DNA from: Neelides folsomi
Taxonomy: Eukaryota; Arthropoda; Collembola; Neelipleona; Neelidae
Assembly (NCBI GenBank): GCA_034687125.1
Contig: JAQGBZ010000079.1
Coordinates: forward strand, 124,001 to 188,000
DNA length: 64,000 bases
Reading direction: 5' to 3'
Below the pieces are notes generated by a model. It saw only the letters and a list, made by a program, of their open reading frames with translations, ran no database searches and was not told where the DNA came from. The translations under genes and the position numbers were made by a program. Shown here one piece after another: positions 40,501 through 49,075 of this stretch (positions are counted from its first letter, which is position 1; each line of letters begins with the position of its first letter).

Positions 40501-43500
40501 CTCACTCAATTGAAGATTGGATAACATGTCCCTTTGTCTATAAATTCAAAAGAGTGAAGTGATTCATAGATTTTCCATTTTAAAACTCCGTCAGTACCTT
40601 CGGAGGAGGACTCATGAATTCCATGGGAAAGTCACGGGAAATCCCATGTTCAATCATATACTTTTATGTATCATTAGAGGAAGCTGACCGACACCGCATG
40701 GTCAGTGATGGAAGGAATGAATGTGGTATGGAGAAGCTCATAGGGAGTAAGATTATCTCCCAAGGAGTTGAGCTCCGTGTAGCATGTAGGGATGGCAGAT
40801 GGTCACCCTGCTTCCAAATGGAACCACGAAACGAATCAACCTTTACCTCTAATATTGCTAGAGAGGTATTATAAATAAGGTTACACTGGTGGAGATATTC
40901 GTTCAATAGGAGAACCTGCCTGCTTCAATTCCTCTGATGTTGTGGGAAAGAATAGTTTAACCATGGCTCACCATGCACAACCATACATCCACCCCCACCG
41001 AATTGAGAAAATTAAGACAATAGATTGATATACCTTCAATCCTCCTACCTTCAAAATTAACACAAGAGGCAAATTGTCCTCTAATAGTACTGGCAATTTC
41101 ACAAAATGATTTCCGGCAACATTTGCGTGAGAAATGAGCTTGATAGTTGGTTAGTTCCTACGTCAAACGTCTACTCAGTATTTGCCATTATAATCCTGAA
41201 TGAAAAGTTAGCCAACCCTGGTAAGATGTTTAAATCATGATTTCATACCATATCCAGACATTCATTGTTCCTTGATACTTTCAGAGCTTCAACAATACCA
41301 CAAACCCCTATTTTGTTTAATAAGAAATTCTGTTAAAAATGTCCAATTCTCCTTAATGTGTAAGTCATAAACACATCTTCATAAGATTGAAAAAATTGTA
41401 CCCCACATTAAATGGTGATAGAGATAGGAAAGGGAATGAAGGGATAAAGTCGAAGGGTCATTCAAATTGAAATTCGTAAATTAGTAGAGGCGTTCCTTTG
41501 TAAATGGCACTTATTAGCTATCTCAAACTATCTGTCCTTTCGCTACCGCATTATGTATGCACATGGCAAATTGTAAACTGGACTATTAACTTATCAATGT
41601 GAGATCCTGGTTATGATCATAAAAAGAAGCCGAAGAAATGGAAAAAACCTTCTATCTCACTTTACGTCTTATTCAACTCGAAATTGCCCCTAATAAATAA
41701 TACGGAATCTACATGAGTTTGGTTCGAATAAGAATGAAAAAAGAGATAAATAAGAGATATTAACTAACCTGCCTCCCTGTAATTTTAGGGGAATCTTGAA
41801 GGACACAGAGAAGGCCTAACACACACTCACACTACCTGAGGAGGCAAAACGAAATAGTAGGGAGAGTGATACACCAGTGGAAATAATAAACCTAAATTGC
41901 CAACCTTTCCTTTCATTAATATTAAATGTGAGCGTTCCATATGTAGTAGATATAAAATGAGTAAATAATTATATGTACATGCTCTTATGACTCGAACGAT
42001 GTTTGGAAGCAAACATAATTCTTTAATACATCCATCTCGTTCCTGCATTTATAATTTATATCAACCATTAGCTAAATCTGACGTATGATGAATATTCAAG
42101 AAAAAGAGAAGAAATTGTTTAAAGCATGTTGATCATTGTTTGAAATTATATTCGCTAATTTAAAGTATGATCAGATTTTGTTGGTTAAAGTTAAAATCTC
42201 TATACTGATGAACTAAATAGAAAAGCTCGAAAAGGAGCATGAATAAACGAACCCCTTTAAAATGCGGCACTTCACATGGGAAGCACATGAAAAGGTCTGA
42301 TGGGGTCAGAAATGTTCCTTTCCCAGACATTTTCCAACCTTTCTTGGCATGCAAAACATCAATTAATGATTCCATCATTCGAGTCTTTTAAGTCTCATCG
42401 CGTTGAGATATGGAAAAGACAATAAAGGCAAAGAGCTCTGAGAAGGTCTCCTTATGTCTTCACACTCCATTCTCTTAACTCAGACTAATACTCTCAACAA
42501 CACGTATCCATTTATCTTTTTCAATGCAATTTCGCAGACAAATTCCTTCTGCATTAATGTTTCCCAAACTCACTCTCCATCTCTCAAGTCAAAAAGTTGA
42601 TCTTGACGAACAAAAGTACTCGTGAGTCTGGGTTGATTTTTTTTATTTCAAAACTTACTCTCAAATTAAATGTCTATGCATTCCTAAATAGCTATAAAAC
42701 GATATAAGTAGTAGTTTTATACAATGTGACGAGTATTATTGGCATTTCATTCCTATCTATCCTTATGTAAAAGAAATGAGACGTGTTTTAGTACATTCCC
42801 TATTTATATTAAACTTGAAATCAAGTTCTATATAAATACTTAAGGAAGTAATGTGTAAGCATGAGTATTGGATTTTCTGTATGAACACTTGCAAGTTTAA
42901 AATGCTTCATAAACTACGTAAATATAACTATATTGCAGTAATGCATGAATGGTCAGTTGATGCGTATTTAAAGGTAAACCGTGTCAAAACATACAAATTT
43001 CAACTTTCATATCAAATGGGAAAATGTCGCAAATATGCAATATATGTAGAGATGGTGTTTTGATATATAATTTATGCAAAGTTGTAAAAAAAAGTGTAAA
43101 AAATTGTAAATTACCTGTGGACACATTTTGCATTGATACTTCCGTCCCGTGCCATTAGATGTAGGATGATGAGAAGGGCTCTTTCCATTTCCAGGCCCAC
43201 TTGAAAGGGGTTGAGGAACCACAAGGCCCGCCGAGCTTGGTGGAGAAGATGAGACCGAGGAGGTTGAGTTGTTCGACCGAGGGACCCCATACAAATTCGG
43301 CATAGTAGGTGAAGTGGGATCGACTTAAGAAAAACAAATCCAAATTATGAATGCCTTCTCACATCTATGCGACATGATCTTAATAAAGTAGTCGACTGGA
43401 AAAGACAGTTTATACATGTAGTGAAAACTAATCCAGCTTGCTGAGCAAGTTCTATAATGGACGAGATCTCAATCTCGGCCTGCATAAAAGTTTGCTAATG

Positions 43501-46500
43501 TAATACACACTAACTTACTTAAGGCTGCATTTCAGTATTTTTTACTGGCATTGGAAAGGAAAATAATGAATTATGACCCTATCCATTACGTTAAGTAATT
43601 TGATAGTCAAAGACCATCTTCATATTCGCAAATAAAATTTTTTTTCATTATTCGCATTCCCATAAACATATAATTGAATGTTAAAATGCAGATTTTTTAA
43701 GCCTACAATATCTATTGCCGCTTTTCATTTTCATAATAATTGTAAATAATTCATTTAATGAAGACAAGATGAAAAATGCCAAAAGAATTCACAATGGATC
43801 ATCATGAATTGAGAAAACAAAACTTGGGCATTCCTTCGGGACTCACAATGTATTCAGACTCGGTTAATCATCCGTTGAATCCTTTGGCTCACCGCTTCTT
43901 ATTTTTAGCCACAAAATATCGGGTTCAATGTAGTGTGTGTGTGTATACCTGATACTTCTTCTAACTTATGATCCACTAAATTCTTTCGTCCATAAAATGA
44001 AACTAGTACTTCCTCATTTAAGAAGGCCAAATTTAATTGGCTTGAAATACATTAATACCTTTGATAGTAAACGTTACCTTAAATGTACAACTAACATAAC
44101 ATGTATTTTACAATGTATAATTATTAGTTTACAATCCGTTTTTTATAAATATTAATTGATTAAATATTTGTTTTACAATTAGTCAAATTATTATTAAACA
44201 AGAAATCAACCACTTCTGGCTATTTGATCATATATATTTATTACCAAGAACAAGAAGAAAAGTTAATAATATTTGAGCACTTTGCTTACCTGATTTAATT
44301 GAATTATGGTGATGACTTTCAGGTGAGTTCAATTTTCCCTGCAAGAAAAATAATAAAAACATGAAATATGCATTGGATGTCTCACACGAGCAAAAGGGGC
44401 ATTAAATAAATTTGGTCTGCCTACTTCTTCATAATTATAATTAAGAAGGATAAGCCAAAGCATCTATTCAACATGTCAATGATTTCCTTTTAGTCATTTT
44501 TCTTTGAGTGTCTTTGAGTGTCTGTATAGCCTCAACTAGAAGAGTTTTAAACCTGCATTTGAAGCATATCTACGCATTTGAAATGATTTGAAGGTAACTG
44601 AAAGTTCTTCCTGGGATCTTCCCAAACCATATCTTCTACACCTAACAAACCTCACTGTAAAAATGATCACAAGACACTACCATATTTCACTATATTGGAG
44701 ACATCATAATAATAGTGAAAATGCTAATAGGAGACGCATCTTCAATTTGACCGTCAGAACCATGAGTTTGAAAATTTTGTAATACATAGTAAGGATACAA
44801 GGTATATTTTTATATTCCATTCTTTTATCTTGTCTTATATAACTCTAACCTGCCATACGCTTTATTAGTAAGTATGGGAAAGTGGAAGAAAGACGGAGGA
44901 GCCAATTAGATTTACTCGAGTTAAATGCATAGGCTACAAGTCATCTAATAATAATAAATGTAGAGTTTCCTCTCCTCTTCATCTTGCGTGTCAGGCAAAG
45001 GTAGGAATGGGAGCTATAGGGGAGCTATAGAAGAGTGAGATAAGTCCCATGATGAGGCTCAGAGCGAAGAAAGACAGCAGATGCATTGCCTGCGCATCAT
45101 CATTATTCTCATTCATAACCATCCTAATATTTCAACATCCCAAAGAATGATATAACGACAAGGTTCTTCTTTCAAACCCTCAAAACTTTTTAACAAAAAC
45201 TTTGATCGAATCTATGCTAAATATCTGTAAGTATAATATTTAATATATTCTCATCATTTAACAAATAAAATATCAATGGATAAAAATGGGTCATTTCTCA
45301 TCTCGAGCTGTCTTGGATTATTATATACAAAAATAATATACGCAAAAATATATTTATTTAAGAGTCCAAGGTCTGGCTAATTACTCACAAAGAGTGATCA
45401 ATGTTCCCGCTCCTGGAAGCTTTGAAGATTTTAGAAAAGAAGAGAGAGAAGGAAATTAAAAAGTCGTATAAAGCCATTAATCAAATCGACCCCTGTTGGT
45501 TAATAATTAACAGGTAAGAGAATACAAGCTGGAGCGAGAAGAATAAAAGGAAGAGACTTATGCATGGGTGCCTACGACAACATGGTTAATAAAAGAGTGA
45601 CAGTTGGCCATGGAGTGAGGGATCCTATATATAATTCTTTGAAGGATATAAAGATGAGCTCCTGAGGCGTCTCTAATACAACGTCTCAAATTTGACCATG
45701 GGAGCCAGAAACTCATAGTCAAATTGGCTCCGCTGAAGAACGAAAGTGATGTGTGTGGAAAGGTGAGGATGTGAAACTAGTTAAACTAGGACTTATTATT
45801 ATACATATTTATTAATTTGTAGGAAGAGTTCCATTGTTACCTCCACAGCACCATTCCAAACGTAATGAACACCATCGACTGCATGGTGATTAATATGCTC
45901 AGCCATCACGGCCGACATCCAATGCATCAGTTGAGCATTTCCTGAGGCGTGTTGTTGGTGCTGTTGGGGCTGCTGCTGATGGTGGTGATGTTGAGACTGG
46001 AGAATTCCGGGATGGTGAGAGGGCGGAGATGGCGGGGTTTGAGATGGAGAAATGCTGCCCGGGCTCCCGTGATTGTTCGTGTTATTATTGCTATTCCCGT
46101 TCGTGTTCCCGTTCTTGGGGCTGTGTAGTAAATTATTCCCTTGGTGTTGGTGATGGTGGGAAAGGTGGACTGGCGAATGGATCGGCGATTGATGACTCCC
46201 GGGATTCTGGTGAGGATCCGGAGAGAGTGAATGGGGAGTCGAAGAGTTTCCGCCTCCACCGCCGCTGCTCCAAAGAAAAGCCGCTGCGGCCGCTTTCTGC
46301 TCATTCATACAAAGGGCATAGTTTAGAACAAGGAAAGATTTAATTCTCTTATTTCTGCCCAACTCCCTTGTTCTTGTTTTAACATCATTAAATCATCATC
46401 AAAATCATCACATCTTAAATCTCCACATAATCCAACAATTTGATCGTGTAAATTAATTTTGGGTTTACTTATTAAAGTTTATTTAATAGATAATAAACTA

Positions 46501-48724
46501 ATAATAGTAATGTTATATTCCTCCTCAGATTAAAATCGTTCAAACCCTTCCCCATTTGACTAATTTCCCTACAGATATCGACACTAATTACAAGATTTAT
46601 GAAACAATCGCAGTTTTTAAACTGAAGAATGAATTGAAATTACCTATTTAAAAAGGATTTAAAACTTTAACCTATAGACCCAACCATTGTAAATCATGGC
46701 ATATTTGAACAATTGCCATATTGTATGTTTAGCTCAAAGGTGGAAAGATGTTTGATTAGATGGAAGAATGAGGAGACTTCAAGAGTGAGATCTCTACCTT
46801 TGATCCTCACGTCATGTTTCTGATGTGTATGGCCTCAATATGAGCAACAAACTGCAGAAGCTCACACTGATTAGAATATAAAAGTGTCAAAAAGTCAGGA
46901 GGATGAAATTGAAAAACTTTGGTTGGCAAACCTTTCCACATTGAAATATACAAAAAGGCGGAGAGACTCATCCTATCGCCACAAAGATCTTTGATGGGAA
47001 CACAGAAAGACCTCAGCTCAAATGTTCATCCAAATGGCCCATTCAAATGGCAACCCATGTAATTTCGCACACAAGAGAGCCGAAAGTGATTTTGATTGAA
47101 GTGTTCCTTTTATGAAGGTGATCGGTGTTTAAAATCGGTTAGACTGAAAATGTTGAGCTTCGACTCTCTGACGAGGGCGTCGGAAAATATATCTCAGCCT
47201 CCCTCCCGACTGGACTTCATCATCTCCATCATGAAGAGATGGCTCAAACTTGTTCTCTCACATCCTTTCAAAATGGATGTCAAAGTTGAAGTTGAAGGCT
47301 TAAACTTGCAAGTTGGGTAAGAAAGCAGCTGCTATACAGACACATCATCCTCACACGCCGTTTAACTATAACCAGATCAAGAAGAAGAGATTCTCGCACA
47401 TGCAATCCCAACTCTTTCCCTCCGCCCATGGATGGATCCAAAAATGATGGAGAAAAGTAATGTTGATGGGGAAGGAGCTTCCACAGTGGCTCACCGTCTT
47501 CACGTCATTCCATCCAAATAATTGTGACGGCGATTTCCATTCTCCAAACCAAGAATCATGCTACACTCTAATTCATGATTAATTCATATTCTCCTCAGTT
47601 GCGAGAAGAACTCGACTTCCCTCGCACTCCCTTCTTTAATGATGAATCTATTGTTGTATGGTTAACTCAACCGTGTTGGACCCGGATCCTCCATTTTAGC
47701 AAAACATGATTGATCTGATTATAATGATCGTGGTCTTTCTGGGAAGAATCCCGGCGCCAGACTTCAGAGCCCGTAAAAGGAATCAAATTCTAAAAGCAAA
47801 TTGAAAACCTGGCACTCAAAATACTCTCAAGGAAGGAAACCCCGAGATCTTCCACATCCCTTAACTTTGGCTCCTCATATGAGACATGAAGAGTTTGCCG
47901 AGAGAATTGTGGACCAAGTTCCCTTAATTCTATACCATTCCTCGTGTTTCCATCCCCCCTCTCTGGTGAGTCCCACAAGTTGAAAAAACTCGATAGAGAA
48001 ATGGTTTAAGTAAATCCTAGCAGTCTTCAAAGATTGCCAAGATTTGTCACATTTAATTACATGCTCCCATGCTCGCATTCATTTTTATCTTCATCTAATA
48101 AATCTGCATTCCGTGGAGGGGAATTCTCACACCGCTAAACCATCCGCGAATGTCAACAGGCTCGAGATGGAACTCGAGAACTCAACCCTACCTTCCACCA
48201 CATTTCCCAACAAACTTGGGTGATAAAAATGATGAACAATGGAACAAGAACAAAAAGATGTGTGAGGATATCCCAAACAGTGGGGATTCCATATAATATC
48301 TATTACGCTTTAACAATCTAATGGAACAAAATGTTATAAATGTGAGAAAATCAATTTCCTAATCCCTTCCAGAGCCCCCAAAATCCTCTCCGATTTTAAG
48401 GTCCATTTCACTTGTAGAGAAGGGGGGTCCTCCGACTTGATGTGGGGCCAGCGCATGGTTCAAGAATTGAAAAGGACAAATGGGTATGTATGTAAGAACC
48501 TCGGCGTCGGAAAACAAGAGATTTCTTGGAAGAGGAAACGACGAAGTGCTGACCCCGGTTGAAGAATTCGGTGAAGAAGGCGACAACAATTGTGGAGCCG
48601 AAGACGAAGGAGGCGGCAGCACGGAGGCGGCATAACCCAACACTCTCAAATCCGTTGGGTAAACGAAGGGATGGTGGAGCGACCCATTCCCATTGGTCTT
48701 CGGTTCTGACGATAATTCCATCAT
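16320..48724 (-). CDS. rn: rotund/squeeze-family C2H2 zinc-finger transcription factor, nine-exon model
   Basis: This is a nuclear DNA-binding regulator. Family members in flies act in leg and wing proximodistal patterning, eye development and neuron identity; nematode LIN-29 times the larval-to-adult switch. Coding exons on the minus strand are 48500-48724, 45841-46296, 44290-44338, 43115-43323, 20384-20519, 19119-19308, 18789-19006, 16759-17066 and 16320-16559 (676 residues). Six C2H2 fingers carry cysteines 308/311, 337/340, 365/368, 393/398, 423/426 and 454/457. The paired histidines are 324/328, 353/357, 381/385, 411/415, 439/443 and 470/474. Signature strings include [17 protein letters not shown] and [16 protein letters not shown]. 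The N-terminal half is low complexity and carries an [10 protein letters not shown] motif. All introns are GT-AG except intron 6 (GC-AG). Every junction from exon 2 onward keeps frame. I cannot decide between the rotund and squeeze orthologues. The link from exon 1 to exon 2 is the weakest part. Confidence 0.9.
16560..16758 (-). other. rn: Intron 8 (199 nt)
   Basis: A GT-AG intron between the linker exon and the C-terminal exon, phase 0. Its donor is GTACTC. It shows nothing else of note. Confidence 0.9.
16759..17066 (-). CDS. rn: Exon 8: post-finger linker
   Basis: The exon encodes 102 residues after a split glycine codon. It begins [17 protein letters not shown], then [13 protein letters not shown], a Pro/Gly stretch, and [18 protein letters not shown], and ends FTPIQT. 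There is no known domain; composition suggests a flexible regulatory region, with ELYWKTE and [10 protein letters not shown] standing out as possible short conserved motifs. The acceptor ends TGTATAG and the donor ACG|GTACTC is phase 0. The frame joins exons 7 and 9 exactly. Confidence 0.9.
17067..18788 (-). other. rn: Intron 7 (1,722 nt)
   Basis: A GT-AG intron in phase 1, with acceptor TGTATAG. The interior is mixed in composition with several unsupported open frames below 80 codons on both strands. I see no RNA gene or repeat element in it. Confidence 0.85.
18789..19006 (-). CDS. rn: Exon 7: zinc fingers 5 and 6
   Basis: The first base completes a lysine codon (AA|G) across the GC-AG intron. 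Finger 5 is [17 protein letters not shown] plus [13 protein letters not shown] linker follows, then finger 6, [17 protein letters not shown] plus MQKH. A basic tail [20 protein letters not shown] comes next. The acceptor is TATTTCCAG and the donor is AATG|GTAGAT, phase 1. Finger spacing is C-X2-C-X12-H-X3-H in both fingers. Confidence 0.96.
19007..19118 (-). other. rn: Intron 6 (112 nt), non-canonical GC-AG
   Basis: The donor is GCAAGG after TACAA, and the acceptor is TATTTCCAG. The joined codon AA|G gives lysine in KPYKCNSC, exactly where the conserved finger-5 linker needs it. Reading on without splicing gives only a few residues and a stop. There is no GT near the required junction. Confidence 0.9.
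19119..19308 (-). CDS. rn: Exon 6: zinc fingers 3 and 4
   Basis: The exon encodes 62 residues plus split codons on both sides. Finger 3 is [19 protein letters not shown] (Cys365/368, His381/385). A TGDKP linker follows, then finger 4 with a CRHPGC four-residue cysteine spacing and [13 protein letters not shown] (Cys393/398, His411/415). These strings are the most diagnostic part of the family. After finger 4 the linker reads CTDKPY, where I recall QTDKPF in insects, giving an extra cysteine at 416. The exon ends TACAA followed by GCAAGG, with no GT available in the right place. Confidence 0.97.
19309..20383 (-). other. rn: Intron 5 (1,075 nt)
   Basis: A GT-AG intron in phase 1 between fingers 2 and 3, with a strong donor GTAAGT and acceptor TTTTCCAG. 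AT-rich in its upstream part. No other feature was seen. Confidence 0.9.
20384..20519 (-). CDS. rn: Exon 5: histidine half of finger 1 and finger 2
   Basis: The exon encodes 45 codons plus one base. [15 protein letters not shown] completes finger 1, a linker MREAKPY follows, and then comes finger 2 ([17 protein letters not shown], then TRIH). The acceptor is TTTTTTCTAG and the donor TTG|GTAAGT is strong. The phase-0 entry lets it accept both exon 4 and the candidate internal first exon at 30127-30225. Confidence 0.95.
29877..29939 (-). CDS. Possible second exon of the internal isoform (weak)
   Basis: This is a 63-nt phase-0 to phase-0 segment. It lies between a pyrimidine-rich acceptor ending CGCGAG and a fair donor CTG|GTAAGG, 187 nt below the candidate first exon. 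It would encode [17 protein letters not shown] followed by ERDL, and contains IKSE, a fit to the sumoylation pattern. Neighbouring intronic DNA has many open frames, so this may be a coincidence. Confidence 0.2.
30127..30225 (-). CDS. Candidate internal alternative first coding exon
   Basis: A 33-codon segment starts ATG and ends AAG|GTAAAC in phase 0, the phase needed to splice into exon 5. The peptide begins [15 protein letters not shown] and ends [13 protein letters not shown] second ATG at 30214-30216 sits in a strong start context (GCCATGG). Third codon positions are mostly C or G although the surrounding DNA is AT-rich. A TATAAATA box lies at 30263-30270 on the same strand, about 45 nt before the first ATG. 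Spliced to exon 5, the product would be about 396 residues and would lack Cys308/311, so finger 1 would be incomplete. The exon and its target are inferred; chance cannot be excluded for so short a frame. Confidence 0.42.
30263..30270 (-). promoter_or_regulatory. Candidate TATA box of the internal promoter
   Basis: TATAAATA on the minus strand fits the TATA consensus. Initiation about 30 nt downstream would leave a 5' UTR of only some 15 nt before the first ATG at 30225. A longer UTR starting in the CT-rich stretch around 30,600-30,900 is an alternative. The surroundings are AT-rich, so the match may be accidental. Confidence 0.25.
33541..33556. repeat. Paired CATATG E-box inverted repeat
   Basis: CATATG TGTG CATATG is two identical palindromic E-box hexamers four bases apart. 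E-boxes are bHLH protein sites. It lies within intron 4, but there is no direct evidence of function. Confidence 0.3.
43115..43323 (-). CDS. rn: Exon 4: Ser/Pro linker and cysteine half of zinc finger 1
   Basis: The exon starts with the last two bases of a split valine codon and encodes 69 further residues. They begin [16 protein letters not shown], run through a Ser/Pro/Gly-rich linker, and end KYQCKMCPQ. Cys308 and Cys311 are the zinc-binding cysteines of finger 1. The donor CAG|GTAATT is phase 0, and the finger is completed by exon 5 about 22.6 kb away. Confidence 0.93.
43324..44289 (-). other. rn: Intron 3 (966 nt)
   Basis: A GT-AG intron in phase 1 with donor GTAAGC and acceptor TTTTTCTTAAG. 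It contains a GT-rich run near 43,934. Otherwise AT-rich and featureless. Confidence 0.88.
44290..44338 (-). CDS. rn: Exon 3: 49-nt micro-exon
   Basis: This tiny exon encodes [16 protein letters not shown] plus the first base of a valine codon. It has a strong acceptor (pyrimidine-rich, ending TTGCAG) and a near-consensus donor CAG|GTAAGC. It enters in phase 0 and leaves in phase 1, so skipping it would shift the frame into the zinc fingers. It joins exon 2 and exon 4 without a stop, which supports it strongly although it is too short to stand out alone. Confidence 0.85.
44339..45840 (-). other. rn: Intron 2 (1,502 nt)
   Basis: A GT-AG intron in phase 0. A two-copy direct repeat of TCTTTGAGTG lies near 44,500-44,520. 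No gene or RNA was seen in it. Confidence 0.87.
45841..46296 (-). CDS. rn: Exon 2: His/Gln/Asn/Pro-rich domain with [10 protein letters not shown] motif
   Basis: This exon holds 152 codons. It opens with an alanine run (KAAAAAFLW) and a glycine run, followed by a Ser/Pro/His stretch, an Asn/Thr/Gly stretch and a His/Gln stretch. It ends with [13 protein letters not shown] and [11 protein letters not shown], which I take as the conserved N-terminal motif of the family. The donor is GAG|GTAACA, phase 0. The acceptor is most likely after CAG at 46297; after GAG at 46300 is also possible. An in-frame ATG at 46306-46308 lies just upstream, in a weak context, so if exon 1 is not used translation could start there and give about 605 residues. 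The low-complexity runs suggest a disordered activation or interaction region. Confidence 0.88.
45952..46010 (-). repeat. rn: Coding trinucleotide-like His/Gln tract
   Basis: Imperfect CAN repeats in exon 2 encode [17 protein letters not shown]. Such tracts are usually variable in length and structurally disordered. The mixed codons here (CAT, CAC, CAG, CAA) should limit slippage. Confidence 0.8.
46297..48499 (-). other. rn: Intron 1 (2,203 nt), provisional
   Basis: It depends on the exon 1 assignment. The acceptor CCTTTGTATGAATGAGCAG has only a short pyrimidine tract, and the proposed donor GTTCTT is weak. No other coding segment between exons 2 and 1 was recognised. Confidence 0.5.
48500..48724 (-). 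CDS. rn: Exon 1: N-terminal Ser/Pro-rich segment with candidate start codon
   Basis: This exon holds 75 codons, starting with two ATGs ([12 protein letters not shown]) and ending in LLFSDAE. The segment is rich in Ser and Pro, has no known domain, and includes [11 protein letters not shown]. It ends phase 0, which matches the phase-0 start of exon 2. The donor GAG|GTTCTT is poor. Other phase-0 or phase-1 donors further along the same open frame (CAA|GTCGGA, ACAA|GTGAAA) are also weak, so the 3' edge is uncertain. The frame stays open to 48359. A good acceptor with a pyrimidine tract ends at 49053, so this exon may carry up to about 330 nt of 5' UTR behind another upstream exon. Membership of the gene is inferred from strand, order, phase and composition. 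Confidence 0.5.
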
Positions 48725-49052
48725 TTTGATACGATCACTTGATATCTCTCAACGTTTGATGGCTATCTTTTTGTCAAGGATTGATGAAACTTTTCATTCT
48801 CTTATTAGGCCGGCAATTAAATTCGTTCACAGTTTGTAATGCAATGGGATTGAGACATTCAAAATGTGTTGGGTCAAGAGGACAACTCGGGTTCTCGACA
48901 GGAAGGTACAGTCACATATTTAACCTCGTTTGCTAAATCAATTTTTAAACAAGAGTTGATTTCAAAGGCATTTTAAAAAATACGAATCACTTTCTTTGAA
49001 TTTTGCCGAACGAGAACTTGTATAAAGAATCGTGCAATATTATGTAAATTCA

Positions 49053-49075
49053 CTGCAGTGAAACAGCAATAAAAT
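49053..49075 (-). promoter_or_regulatory. Candidate splice acceptor upstream of exon 1
   Basis: The minus strand reads a pyrimidine-rich tract ending TTGCTGTTTCACTGCAG, a good acceptor. If used, exon 1 would begin at 49052 with about 330 nt of 5' UTR, and the promoter would lie further upstream. A TATATAAAA at about 49139-49147 on the same strand offers a competing view, with transcription starting near 49,115. I cannot choose between them. Confidence 0.25.

Larger units (their letters stand above)
20520..43114 (-). other. rn: Intron 4 (22,595 nt), splits zinc finger 1
   Basis: This phase-0 GT-AG intron lies between the cysteine pair (exon 4) and the histidine pair (exon 5) of finger 1. It is two thirds of the coding span of the gene. 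It holds the candidate internal first exon at 30127-30225 and CT- or GC-rich stretches at about 30,600-31,500. It also has a paired E-box palindrome at 33541-33556, a T12 run at 39834-39845 and a (CAT)4 run at 21082-21093. The remaining open frames on both strands (longest 204 and 188 codons) have no recognisable domains. The size and position fit an intron that carries enhancers and a second promoter, which is inference. Confidence 0.85.

Noticed and set aside
45927-46304. 125-codon minus-strand frame rich in Thr/Ile/Arg
   Set aside because: Out-of-frame shadow of exon 2 caused by its repetitive His/Gln/Asn codons.
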